Assembly: GCF_000002595.2 (NCBI RefSeq)
Contig: NC_057010.1
Location: 3,705,764 to 3,769,763, forward strand
DNA: 64,000 nt
Origin: Chlamydomonas reinhardtii
Lineage: Eukaryota > Chlorophyta > Chlorophyceae > Chlamydomonadales > Chlamydomonadaceae
Direction: 5' to 3'
Below the pieces are notes generated by a model. The model saw only the letters and a list, made by a program, of their open reading frames with translations, did no database searches and had not been told where the DNA came from. The translations under genes and the position numbers were made by a program. Shown piece by piece: positions 19,268-30,193 of this stretch (the stretch's first letter is position 1; each line of letters starts with the position of its first letter).

Positions 19268-22200
19268 ATGCACTCTCTGCAACTTGAGTCTTTTCCGCGC
19301 TTCGGCCCGACCGCGATGTCGCTGGAGGACGCCCTGAGTCATGTGAGCTGCACACGACGGGGTCCGGAAACCGTGGGAGACCTTTTGGCCAACGCTGCGG
19401 AACCAGCTGGCAGAGGCTGCAGCCACGCGTGCTGGCCGCCTGTAACCCGCCTGGCCCACGCCTTGCGCTCTTGCACCTCGTAGGTCGGTACGGGGCCTTT
19501 CCAATGGATGGTGCTCGTTGTGTGCGGGCTGGCAAACGCCGCGGACGCGGTGGAAATCCTGTCGGTGGGCCTGCTGGGCACCGCCGCGGAGACGGAGCTG
19601 AACCTCACGCCGCACCGCACCGGCGCGCTCAACGCCTGCATTTTCGTAGGGATGTTTCTGGTGAGCATTAATTGATAGAAGATCAGAGTTTGAGCTGCGT
19701 TTGAGGCTGTGTGTTTGTGGGGAAAATGGGTTGGCCCGCAACGTAGGAGGAGGCGGCTTGCGTGCTGGATGCGCGCCAGGGCAGGGACGCCGGCGCCACG
19801 GCGCAGGGGTGTAGCGGCGTACAGAGCTGCAGCGGTGCGCGCGGAGGCCGCGGAGGCATCAGGACTGGGCACCTGGCCTGCAACACCTCACTAACAGCAC
19901 AGTGTTTCCCGCTGTCGGCACACCCCAGCCCCCTGCTGCCCCCTCCCCTGCCCTCCTCTCCGCTCCTCTACCCTCCTGCCGTCACGCGCGCCTTGATTCC
20001 GCCACCCGCTGGCCGCCCCCTGCTGCCAACCCCCTTCCTTTCCCCATCTGGGTCGGCGCTCGGCGCCTCTAGGGCGGGCTGCTGTGGGGCCTGATTGGCG
20101 ACGTTGTGGGTCGCAAGCGCTCACTGGTGGCGGCGCTGGCCATCAACGCCATCTTTGGCGGCCTGTCGGCAGCCGCCACAAGCCTGGGACAGCTCATGGT
20201 GAGGGAGGAGCGCGGGGGGCTTGCAGGCGGGGGGGGGGGCTGTGAGGGAGGGCAGAGGAAGGAGTGAAAGGGCGCCGAGGGGGTGAGAAGGAGAAGGCGG
20301 AGGACGAGGAGCGAAGCGAAGCCACGTCGATGGAGAAGCGAACAGGAGGAGGGGGCGGGTGAAGCGGCAGCTGAGGGCGGCAAGCACGATTTGTCAGTTC
20401 TGCTTGTGACGGGTTGGGACTGGCTGAGACTGAGACTGAGACCGAGTCAGGACCAAGCCAAGACCGAAAGTCGTCCAGAGCGTGGGCGAGCCAGGCCAGC
20501 ACCCTCCACCCACGTCCTCCCCTTTCCCGTCCGCACACACAGTCTCACACACTCGCTGTGCTGCATTGCATACTCTGTCTTTGCGCAATGTTTTCCTTGT
20601 GCTCTTTAACACACACTCACACACACGCACACACACACACACTCACACATGCACACACGCACACACTCTCTCTCACGCGCACAGGTCCTGCGGCTGCTTG
20701 CGGGCCTGGGTGTGGGCGGCTCCATGCCCGTGGTGTTCGCGCTCATGTCCGAGTTCTGCCCGCCTAACACCCGGTGAGGCCGGGCCGAGCAGGCGGAGGC
20801 GGAGGCGGAGGCGGCGGAACACAAACCTCTCCCCCCCTTCGCACACCCAGACCACCCACTTCGACCTGGTGTGTGGGTCCGCTGTCCCTTGCTCTCACTG
20901 ACCTCACGCTGTTCCTCCTCTCCCTCCCTCCTTGCCCTCCGCCCCTCCTCTCCTTCCGCCTCCCCACACAGCGGCAAGTTCATGGCCATGCTGGCCTCGT
21001 TCTGGATGGTGGGGTCGCTCTACTCGGCCGCCATGGGCTGGCTGATCATCCCGCGACTGGGCTGGAGGGCGTTCGTGGTGAGGGGGGGCGGAGGAGGTTC
21101 ACTGTTAATCAATCCCGTAAGGAAACAGTCGCGCTGCAAGGAGAAACTGCAGCCGCATATGCGAGGGGGGGGCGAAAAAGGGAGGAGGGAGGAGCGAGGA
21201 GGGAGGAGGGAGGAGGGAGGAGGGAGGAGGGAGGAGGGAGGAGGGAGGAGGGAGGAGGGAGGAGGGAGGAGGGAGGAGGGAGGAGGGAGGAGGGGCTGGG
21301 GCTTGTGAGGTTGCGGCCGGTACGGCAAGAGGGACAGTGTCCGCGCGGTTGGAAATTGCCGTGGCCTGGCGCGCTTGTGCCATGCGGCTTCGCAGCAGAG
21401 TTTGGAGCGGGAACGACTACCGTTCCATTCATAGTCTTCAATGGCCATACGTCACCTGAATGCTCGCCCTGACCTGTCTCTCAGACCTGCTTCCCGCTCC
21501 CCTCCACGCCTCTTGCAGCTGGTGGCCTCGTTGCCTGCCGCCACCGCCGCGGCGCTGCTGGCGGCGCTGGTGCCGGAGAGCCCGCGCTACCTCTCCGTCA
21601 TGGGCCGCGGCCGCGAGGCGGGGCAGGTGGGGGCGGGTGGCGGGGGACCGGGGGGGGGGGGCCGTAGGAGGAGGGCTGCACGGTGGAGGGAGGGACGAGA
21701 CGAGCGCGGCGAGGATTGGGAGGAAAGGGTCCATGGGTTCCTGGGTGCATGGCCAGCCGCTCAGGTGGTGTACGGGTATGTTTTTAGTGTTTGCGCGTTC
21801 GGCGGGCAGATGCAACCGGCGGGGAACGGGAAGCGTGAGGTGTTGGGGTGATGCTTGAAAAGTACTGCTTGGGTATTGCGGCGCCCGCCTGAGGCCCCTC
21901 CTCCCCCACTGCCCGACCTTATGGGATTGGTTCAGACTTCAGAGTTAACCTCCTGCCCGACCGCAGGTGCTGATGCGGGCGGCGCGCCTCAACGGCACCC
22001 AGCTGCCGGAGGACTTCATCATCCCCTCCTTCCACCACAGAGACCAGGCGAGGCGGGGCTGGGGTTGGGGTTGGGGTGGGGTGGAAACACAACGGGTCAC
22101 ATACCGATGATTACTGCCGTGCGCGATGCCTCAGGCTGCTAATCCATACACGTGAGCGGTGGTAGCGTAGGTGGACAGGGTATCTGATCACTGTTCACTT

Positions 22201-24469
22201 TACTGCCGTATCCACCACTACCACTGCGGCCGCTGCTACTCCTACAGGACATCCTGACGCACAAGGCGGCCCTTACCACAGACGCCGCCGGGCACCCGCA
22301 CGCGCGCGACGCCGCCGGCGACACGGAGAGCCTGCTCCCCAGCTACACCCCCGCCACCTCGGGCGGCAGCAGCAGCGGCGCCGCAGGCGCCGCCGCCTCC
22401 CTCTCCGCCACACGCCGCCTTGGCACATGGACCAGCGCCGTGCTGGGGCGGGCGTGGGGCGTGCTGACGGCGCTGCTGAGCCCGCCGCTGCGCGGGCAGA
22501 CGCTGGCGCTGGGCGTGGGGTGGATCGGGCTGTGCGGCGGCTGGTACTGCACCGTGCTGTGGGTGCCGCGCTACTTCGAGGCGCGCGGCGCCACCGGCGG
22601 CTCCGTGTACGGCCAGACCTTTGCGGTGGCGATGGCCAACCTGCCGGGTGAGCTGCGGGTGGGCTGCGGGGGCAACACTTGATTTCTTTAGGATTGGAAC
22701 GAACAAATGCTCCCCAGTGTGCCTGGCTACAACTTCACTTCTTGCCACATCATGAACAACACACGCACACACGCACACACACACACACACACACACGCAC
22801 ACACACACACACACACACGCCCATCCCCCGCCCCAGGCAACCTGGCCTCCATCTACCTGGTGGACCGGCTGGGTCGCCGCCTGACCGCCTGCGCCTGCAT
22901 GGCCGGCGCCTGCGTGTGCGCGCTGGCCTTCGCCGCCGCGCCCGCCTCCGGGCCCTGGCCGCTGCTGGCGGCGTGCGTGTTCAACGGCGTGTCGGTGGGC
23001 GGCTGGAACAGTCTTGACATGATCAGCGCGGAGCTCTACCCCACCAGCGTGAGTGGGGGCAAGGAGGGAAGCGGTTGCAAAGATTGGCACAGAGAAGTGT
23101 AGCGAAGTACACAGCAGGCGGAGGAGTGCGCGTACCGATGACCGACGGCGTCCACTGGAGAGCTCGCCGGGGGGCGGGGGGTGGGAGAGGGGAGGGGGAG
23201 GGGCAGGCGTCGGTGGCACCGTTTCACTATTGTTGGAAATTACATGCGGTGTTTGGCGCAGGCATCCGCCCGGTGTAGTCTTATAGGCGCGTTACATCAT
23301 AGAGTCCACTAACATTGGCTTGCTTAATTGTCGTTGACTCCTCTCGCGTCCGCAACGGTCTCGCCATGCAAAGTTCTCCATGTCACATAAGACCAAAGCT
23401 CATAACATTCCAACAACTACCGTATGCTGGAGAAAGGACAAGAAGCAGAGGGGTGCTGTGCGGGGGTTAGCAGGCGACGAGTGTGTGTGTACTATGAGCA
23501 CACGACCTTGGAACACCCACATTTGAGAACCCTGTTTACTCCCACCACCTCGCACCCCGCCCTCATCCCGCTTTTCCCCCACTCCGCCCGCACACGCGCA
23601 GCTGCGCTCCTCCGGCTTCGGGCTCCTCAACGCCGTGGGCCGTGTGTCCTCCTTCGTCACCACCTACGCCGCGGGGGCGCTGCTGGACCTGGCGCTGTGG
23701 GCACCGCTGGTGGTGGCGGCGGCGCTGCTGGCGGCGGGCAGCGCAGCCATGCTCAGCCTGCCGGAGCCAGCGGGTGAGAGGGGCTATGCGAACGATGCGA
23801 TACGAGCCGCGCGGCGGGGGCTGCTGGCTGGCTGAGGGTGGGGGCTGGCGCGTGCCGCTTGGGCGTTGGGAAGGGACGGGGCTGTGGTACTGGTGTGGCA
23901 GTGGCGTGACGCGGTGTGTGTAGTGGTGTGCCCCTGCTGCCCTCACTCATGCGTGCGCGCACATACACGTACACACACACTCACACCGCAACCTGCCTAG
24001 CCGTGCCCCTCCTCACTTCCTCCTCGCCCCGAGCAACATAGAGACATCCGCCCCCCGGCGCACTCCTACGCCCCCTGTCTACTTCGCTACACTTCCCTTG
24101 TACCAATCTTTGCAACCCCCCACCTGCTGTCTACTGCGCTACCACTTCTACACTTTTCTGTACTGACCCGTGCAAACCCCACCGCCACCACCCGCAACAC
24201 CAGGCAAGCCGCTGGAGGACAGCTTCTGTGACGAGGACAAGGTGCAGGAGGCGCACAGCAACCACGGCGGAGGTGGCGGCGGCCGCGGCCGCAGCGGCCT
24301 GGCTAGCGGCGCCTCGTCGGATGACGAGGGCGCCGGCAGCGGCAACGACCGCAGCGGGCACGGCATCAGCGCCGGGCTGCTGCTAGGGGGAGGAGGAGGA
24401 GGAGGAGGAGGCCGGCGGTCGGCTGAGAAGGTGGGGCTGCTGGCGGCGGCGAAGGGGCAGGGCCTGTAG
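19268..24469 (+). CDS. Major facilitator superfamily transporter, SV2/SVOP-like
   Basis: Probable secondary transporter of an organic substrate; the substrate is unknown. Eleven exons: 19268-19342, 19484-19660, 20073-20198, 20685-20773, 20972-21077, 21519-21626, 21967-22047, 22248-22647, 22837-23048, 23602-23773 and 24204-24469, giving 603 aa with consistent phases. Opening FQWMVLVVCGLANAADAVEI is typical of the SV2/SVOP group. GDVVGRKRS is the MFS loop 2-3 signature, and RLLAGLGVGGSMPVVFALMS is the helix 4 signature. VPESPRYL precedes the central cytoplasmic loop (exons 7-8). YLVDRLGRR is the repeat of the loop signature in the second half, and SAELYPTSLRSSGFGLLNAV precedes the last helices. 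Twelve membrane helices are expected. The C-terminal tail is acidic, then Gly-rich. Exon 7 either uses a GC donor at 22048 or runs on to a GT donor at 22081. TGTAA lies at 24575-24579. Confidence 0.88.
20581..20615 (+). repeat. Dispersed block C in MFS intron 3
   Basis: TTGCGCAATGTTTT followed by CCTTGTGCTCTTTAACACA, leading into a CA-rich tract that ends at the acceptor 20683-20684. Same core as 4391-4427 and 63449-63476. Confidence 0.65.
21180..21292 (+). repeat. (GGAGGGA)n minisatellite, about 15 copies
   Basis: A purine-only 7-bp tandem array in MFS intron 5. It is purely G/A on the transcribed RNA and could form triplex or quadruplex structures. Confidence 0.9.
22714..22762 (+). repeat. 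Dispersed intron block B in MFS intron 8
   Basis: In the sense strand: GTGTGCCTGGCTACAACTTC, then ACTTCTTGCCACATCATGAA. The first part matches MCM2 intron 12 (39161-39230, minus strand). The second is a variant of the CTAATCATGAATG core. The intron is only 189 nt long. Confidence 0.7.
22757..22822 (+). repeat. (CA)n microsatellite
   Basis: CA tract with single CG interruptions, directly upstream of the acceptor of MFS exon 9. Confidence 0.9.
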
Positions 24470-25169
24470 GCGGCGGCGGCGGCTGCAGCTGCCTCGGGGG
24501 AGAGGACCGGCGAATGGTGCGTGGTGGGTGCGGAGCGGAAGGGGTGTGCGAAAGAAGCAGCAGCAGCAGCAGCGTGTAAGTATCCGTGGGGTTACCGGGT
24601 GAGGTGAGTTGGTGTGGTAGGGTTGCAGCAGTAGGGGCGATTGCGGTGAGTGACATGCGTACCGCACGCACGGCGCGGTGCCGTGATCATTGCACAGGCA
24701 TGGTGCGCGCACGTGCCATTTTGTTTCTATGTGTGTCCCTAGTGTGTTGGTACGAGCGAGTCCCTTAAGTACCTTGATCATACTCGTGATCACCTCATGC
24801 ATGCCAGTAAGCATGTTGCGTGACAGTGGCCCCCAATCGGTGGCGCCGTGGAGTGAACGGCACCAGCACTGACATCAAGCTGGACCTGGTGTGGCAAGTA
24901 AAGCATTGTCGAGGACGTGAACGTGACAGTGAGCGCGAGGTGCATTTGGTGGGTGCAGAGGGGGACGACCGTCCGTGCGTCCGTCCGTGCGGGGTGTGTG
25001 GGAGGAAAGGAGCGGGCGTGTGGGCAGGAGTGCAGGGCACAGCTGGTGACGTGGGCTGGCGGCGTGGTCGTGGCAGCCGCTGCATTTGGCTTGTGTTGGC
25101 CTGAGCCAGCAGTGTGTAGGCTGAGGCTGGGGACTGGGGATTCCTGGGGGTACGTGCAGTGCTGCTGCT
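24470..25169. other. 3' UTR of the MFS gene and left flank of the tandem array
   Basis: TGTAA at 24575-24579 marks the probable end of the transporter transcript. From there to about 25170 I see no gene. Similarity to the other array units begins at about 25170, so this stretch is the unique left flank of the array. Confidence 0.5.
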
Positions 25170-25336
25170 GCGAGCCTGCGGGTCGGGGCACGCACTTGGG
25201 CGGGGCCGTGTGTGGTTTCGCGGCTCCAGGGCATGCGGCGCGATCAATGGCCGGCCCCTCGGGTCGTGCCCTAGTTGCGGGAGCGACCCGCTCCTCTGTT
25301 ACTCACTTTCCCTGATGCTTCTGCTTTCACAACAAA

Positions 25337-26788
25337 ATGCTAACCACCATCAGCCGACGCAACTGCATCATCAGGCTCGCCAGTCCGCAGTCCGCGGCAG
25401 CCGCGAGTCAGCTGCCGCTGCTGGTGCGGCACCGCGGCGGCCGCAGCAGCGCCCTGCTCCCGGCCGCAGCCGCAGCCGCAGCCCCGCCGTTCCGTGTCCT
25501 CAGCAGCCTAGCGCCTCCTCCCCACCACCCGCGCAATGTGCGTGCAGCGGCATGGCCGCCCGGCGGCGACGGCGCAGCAGGCGGCGGCGAACAGCAGCAA
25601 GGCGGCCCGTCCGAGCCGCCGCCGCCAGGCGACCCGCCAGCCGCCAGCCGCCAGCCTTCCGATACCGACCAGCCAGGGGACACAGCAGCTCTGGAGCGGC
25701 TGCGTGCGGCATGGCTGAAGCTTTGCGAAACGGTGGAGATCGTCAGCGCCCGCGCTAGCGAGGGCGCCGGTGGCAGGGACGAGGGCGCGGGTGGCTCCAG
25801 CACAAGCAGCAACAGCAGCAACAGCAGCAGCAGCAGCAGCAGCAGTAGCAGCAATAGCACTGGCAGCACTGGCCGTAGTAGCAGCAGCCGCAGCCACGAC
25901 CGGGTGCTCTTGGGTGAGGCGCTGATGGCGGTGTTGGAGTCGGCGCCGGAGGCGTTGCGGGTGCTGGGGGGGCAGCAGGAGGTGCTGGGGGGGCAGGAGA
26001 CAGCGGCGGGCGAAGGCGACAATGGCGGTGATGGCGATGATGATGGCGGCGCTCTTACTGCCTGGGAGGTGGGCACGGAGATCCTGCAGGAGGTGCGCGG
26101 GTACCTCGAGGCCCTCCAGCAGGTGCGCGTGCTCAAGGACAGGGCGGACCGGCTGGACCAGAGGTCCGCGTGGCTGGAGCGGCTCGTAAAGCTCAGCGGC
26201 GCGCGGACGCGCATCGCCGAGGCTGCCGGCATTGGCAGCGGCGGCCGCCGCGCCGCCCACCCCGGCGATGGCGGCAACGGCGCCTCTGCCGCTGCCGGTG
26301 GTGATGGCGGCGGCGAAGGTGTCAACCCTGTTTATGTGGACGTGGAAACGCTGTGCAAGCGCTACGAGCGGCCCCTCCTGCTAGACTGGGCGCTGGTCAA
26401 CATGCTGCTGAACGGCCGGACAGAGCTGTGCATGTCGGCGGCCGGCGAGCGCGCCACCGCTGACACCCTCACGCGGCAGGAGTACAGCTATGTGGAGGGG
26501 CGGGACTGGACGGGGGGGGAGGTGCTTGCGGAGGGGGAGGAGAGGGACTGGGACGGCAGCCGCCGCGCCACGCGCCGCGCCGCGTTCGTGCAGGAGCTGC
26601 GGTGGGTGACGGGCATTCGGTTCCGGTCCGAGGAGCGGGCGGACGCGGACGGCTACGATGTGTGGTGGGTGTGCGAGGAGGAGGACAAGGAGGCGGGGGA
26701 GCAGGAGCAGGAGGCGGTGGCCGCCGGCGGTGGCAGCAGCGGCAGTAGCAGCGGCAGCAGCAGCGGCAGAGAGGGAGGTGATGAGTAG
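25337..26788 (+). CDS. Tandem family protein, copy 1 (unrecognised family)
   Basis: Single exon, 483 aa. Residues 1-35 (MLTTISRRNCIIRLASPQ, then basic/Ala-rich) resemble a mitochondrial or plastid transit peptide. A Pro/Gly/Ala-rich linker follows, then a Ser/Asn tract at about 155-175. A predicted helical coil comes next (EILQEVRGYLEALQQVRVLK). The C-terminal domain is conserved in all copies: LCKRYERPLLLDWALVNML, NGRTELCMSAAGE, WDGSRRATRRAAFVQELRWV and TGIRFRSEERADADGYDVWW. The protein ends in an acidic/Ser tail. No catalytic motif is visible and I do not recognise the domain. The start was chosen because the same ATG with an upstream CACAACAAA is kept in all four units. It shares its central LTRQEYSYVEGRDWTGGEV segment only with copy 3. 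Confidence 0.75.
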   Translation: MLTTISRRNCIIRLASPQSAAAASQLPLLVRHRGGRSSALLPAAAAAAAPPFRVLSSLAPPPHHPRNVRAAAWPPGGDGAAGGGEQQQGGPSEPPPPGDPPAASRQPSDTDQPGDTAALERLRAAWLKLCETVEIVSARASEGAGGRDEGAGGSSTSSNSSNSSSSSSSSSSNSTGSTGRSSSSRSHDRVLLGEALMAVLESAPEALRVLGGQQEVLGGQETAAGEGDNGGDGDDDGGALTAWEVGTEILQEVRGYLEALQQVRVLKDRADRLDQRSAWLERLVKLSGARTRIAEAAGIGSGGRRAAHPGDGGNGASAAAGGDGGGEGVNPVYVDVETLCKRYERPLLLDWALVNMLLNGRTELCMSAAGERATADTLTRQEYSYVEGRDWTGGEVLAEGEERDWDGSRRATRRAAFVQELRWVTGIRFRSEERADADGYDVWWVCEEEDKEAGEQEQEAVAAGGGSSGSSSGSSSGREGGDE

Positions 26789-27742
26789 GGAATGATAAGC
26801 AGCAGGCCTGCTGCTGGCGGCGGCAGCTGTGAGGTGGTGGTGGTGGTGGCTGGTGGTGGTGGCGGCGGCGGCGGCGGCGTGGGGGCAGCAGAGCGCCGCG
26901 CTCGCCTGCTAATCCTGGTGCGCAAGCCCCCACTTGCCGCGCGCAGCTGCTCCTCCACACACAGCACGCGCCGCTGACCATGCCCAGTTTGAGGGGGGGG
27001 CCGCCCACCCGCCCGGCGAGCCAGACTCTGTGTGGGAGGGCATGTCACGTGCATTCATTGGGCCACCCAATTGTACGAGTGCATGGCTTGGGACATCCAC
27101 CCTGCAGCAGGAGCTAGACGGGACTGCGACCGTCTTGCAAACCTGTATGTCATTGTGTGGTGGCCTGGAAGGTGCTGACTGATGAGAGTGAGACTGAGAG
27201 TGAACCGGTGAGGTCTGCTACCAGGCCCCAAGGGTGCGGGCTGTTTGCGCGCGGCGGTTAGCCGGGAGCGGGCGTGTCGGCTTGTGCACTTGCGTCAGTA
27301 GGCAGTGTTGCTGCGGCAGCGTTGCGGTAGCCGTACTTTGCTGCCAGTTGATTCACTGGGTTGATTGGGGGCGCTTTGGGGCACGCCTGACGATGGCGTA
27401 GTGCGTGCATGGCGTGGTGTCGGGCAATACTGGCCAGATTACCTGTGGTGCGCTACTTGCACCGTGTAAGCTAGGCGCAAGCATGGAGCAAGGCCGGTCA
27501 GGGCGGACGCTCGTTGGTGTGACTTGCCGCTCGCCGGAATGCGGTTGGTTTATGGAACATGTAATGGTGCTGCGTGCCTGCGGGGCGGGGCGCTTGGGCG
27601 GGGCCGTGTGTGGTACTGCAGTCGCGGCGGCTCCAGGGCATGCGGCGCGATCAATGGCCGGCCCCTCGGGTCGTGCCCTAGTTGCGGGAGCGACCCGCTC
27701 CTCTGTTACTCACTTTCCCTGATGCTTCTGCTTCACAACAAA

Positions 27743-28217
27743 ATGCTAACCACCATCAGTCGACGCAACTGCATCATCAGGCTCGCCAGTCCGCAGTCCG
27801 CGGCAGCCGCGAGTCAGCTGCCGCTGCTGGTGCGGCACCGCGGCGGTCGCAGCAGCGCCCTGCTCCCGGCCGCAGCCGCAGCTGCGCCGTTCCGTGTCCT
27901 CAGCCGCCTAGCGCCTCCTCCCCATCACCCGCGCAATGTGCGTGCAGCGGCACGGCCGCCCGGCGGCGACGGCGCAGCAGGCGGCGGCGAACAGCAGCAA
28001 GGCGGCCCGTCCGAGCCGCCGCCGCCAGGCGACCCGCCAGCCGCCAGCCGCCAGCCTACTGACACCGACCAGCCAGGGGACACAGCAGCTCTGGAGCGGC
28101 TGCGTGCGGCATGGCTGAAGCTTTGCGAAACGGTGGAGATCGTCAGCGCCCGCGCTAGCGAGGGCGCCGGTGGCAGGGACGAGGGCGCGGGCGGCTCCAG
28201 CACAAGCAGCAACAGCA

Positions 28218-28248
<31 letters not shown>

Positions 28249-29227
28249 TAGCAGCAGTAGCACTGGCAGCACTGGCCGTAGTAGCAGCAGCCGCAGCCGC
28301 AGCCACGACCGGGTGCTCTTGGGTGAGGCGCTGATGGCGGTGTTGGAGTCGGCGCCGGAGGCGTTGCGGGTGCTGGGGGGGCAGCAGGAGGTGCTGGGGG
28401 TGAAGCAGACGGCGGCGGGCGAAGGCGGCACTGGCGGTGGCGGCGGCGGTGATGGCGGCGCTCTTGCTGCCTGGGAGGCGGGCACGGAGATCCTGCAGGA
28501 GGCGCGCGGGTACCTCGAGGCCCTCCAGGGGGTGCGCGTGCTTAAGGACAGGGCGGACCGGCTGGACCAGAGGTCCGCGTGGCTGGAGCGGCTCGTAAAG
28601 CTCAGCGGCGCGCGGACGCGCATCGCCGAGGCTGCCGGCATTGGCAGCGGCGGCCGCCGCGCCGCCCACCCCGGCGATGGCGGCAGCGGCGCTGCCGCCG
28701 CTGCCGGTGGCGATGGCGGCGCCGCCGCCGCCTCTGGCGGTGGCGATGGCGGCGGCGAAGGTGTCAACCCTGTTTATGACTTGGAAACGCTGTGCGAGCG
28801 CTACGAGCGGCCCTTCCTGCTGGACTGGGCGCTGCAGAACATGCTGCTGAACGGCCGCACGGAGCTATGCATGTCGGCGGCCGGCGAGCGCGCCACTGCT
28901 GACGCCTTCACGCGGCACGAGTACCGCGATGTGGAGGGGGTGGACCAGGCGGGGTGGGAGGAGGTTGGGGAGGGGGAGGAGAGGGACTGGGACGGCAGCC
29001 GCCGCGCCGCGCGCCGCGCCGCGTTCGTGCAGGAGCTGCGGTGGGTGACGGGCATTCGGTTCCGGTCCGAGGAGCGGGCGGACGCGGACGGCTACAATGT
29101 GTGGTGGGTGTGCGAGGAGGAGGATAAGGAGGGGGAGGAGCAGGAGCAGGAGCAGGAGCAGGAGGCGGCGGCCGCCGGCGGTGGCAGCAGCCGCAGCAGC
29201 AGCGGCAGAGAGGGAGGCGATGAGTAG
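27743..29227 (+). CDS. Tandem family protein, copy 2
   Basis: Single exon, 494 aa from the ATG equivalent to that of copy 1. The open frame extends upstream to 27524, but that part is the conserved non-coding 5' flank. N-terminal half and the segment before LCERYERPFLLDWAL are nearly identical to copy 1 (both have EGVNPVY). The variable segment FTRHEYRDVEGVDQAGWEEV is of the copy 4 type. The Ser tract and the C-terminal QEQEQEQEA tract differ in length from the other copies, as expected for trinucleotide slippage. Function unknown; organelle targeting is inferred from the N terminus only. Confidence 0.75.
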
Positions 29228-30193
29228 GGAATGATAAGCAGCAGGCCTGCTGGCGGCGGCAGCTGTGAGGTGGTGGTGGTGGTGGCTGGTGGTGGTGGCG
29301 GCGGCGGCGTGGGGGCAGCAGAGCTTCGCGCTTGCCTGCTGATCCTGGTGCGCAAGCCCCCATTTGCCGCGCGCAGCTGCTCCTCCACACACAGCACGCG
29401 CCGCTGACCATGCCCAGTTTGAGGGGGGGGCCGCCCACCCGCCCGGCGAGCCCGACTCTGTGTGGGAGGGCATGACGGCATGTCACGTGTCTTCATTGGG
29501 CCACCTAATTGTACGAGTGCATGGCTCGGGACCTCCACCCTGCAGGAGCTATGGGGCGGACTGCGACTGGCTCGGACACCTGTCATTGTGTGGTGGCCTG
29601 GTAGGTGCTGACTGATGAGAGTGAGACTGAGAGTGAACCGGAACCGGTGAGGTCTGCTACCAGGCCCCAAGGATGCGGGCTGTTTGCGCGCGGCGGTTAG
29701 CCGGAAGCCGGCGTGTCGGCGTGTCGGTATACATGTGCGCTTGCGTCAGTAGGCAGTGTTGCTGCGGCAGCGTGGCGGTAGCCGTACTTTGCTGCCAGTT
29801 GATTCACTGGGTTGATTGGGGGCGCTTTGGGGCACGCCTGACGATGGCGTAGTGCGTGCATGGCGTGGTGTCGGGCAATACTGGCCAGATTACCTGTGGT
29901 GCGCTACTTGCACCGTGTAAGCTAGGCGCAAGCATGGAGCAAGGCCGGTCAGGGCGGACGCTCGTTGGTGTGACTTGCCGCTCGCCGGAATGCGGTTGGT
30001 TTATGGAACATGTAATGGTGCTGCGTGCCTGCGGGGCGGGGCGCTTGGGCGGGGCCGTGTGTGGTACTGCAGTCGCGGCGGCTCCAGGGCATGCGGCGCG
30101 ATCAATGGCCGGCCCCTCGGGTCGTGCCCTAGTTGCGGGAGCGACCCGCTCCTCTGTTACTCACTTTCCCTGTTGCTTCTGCTTCACAACAAA

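Noticed and set aside
25408-26325. Long minus-strand open frames over the tandem genes (also 27925-28767, 32664-33659 and others)
   Set aside because: They mirror GC-rich coding DNA and translate to Ser/Pro/Arg low complexity. The plus-strand frame has the conserved start, domain and polyadenylation signal.
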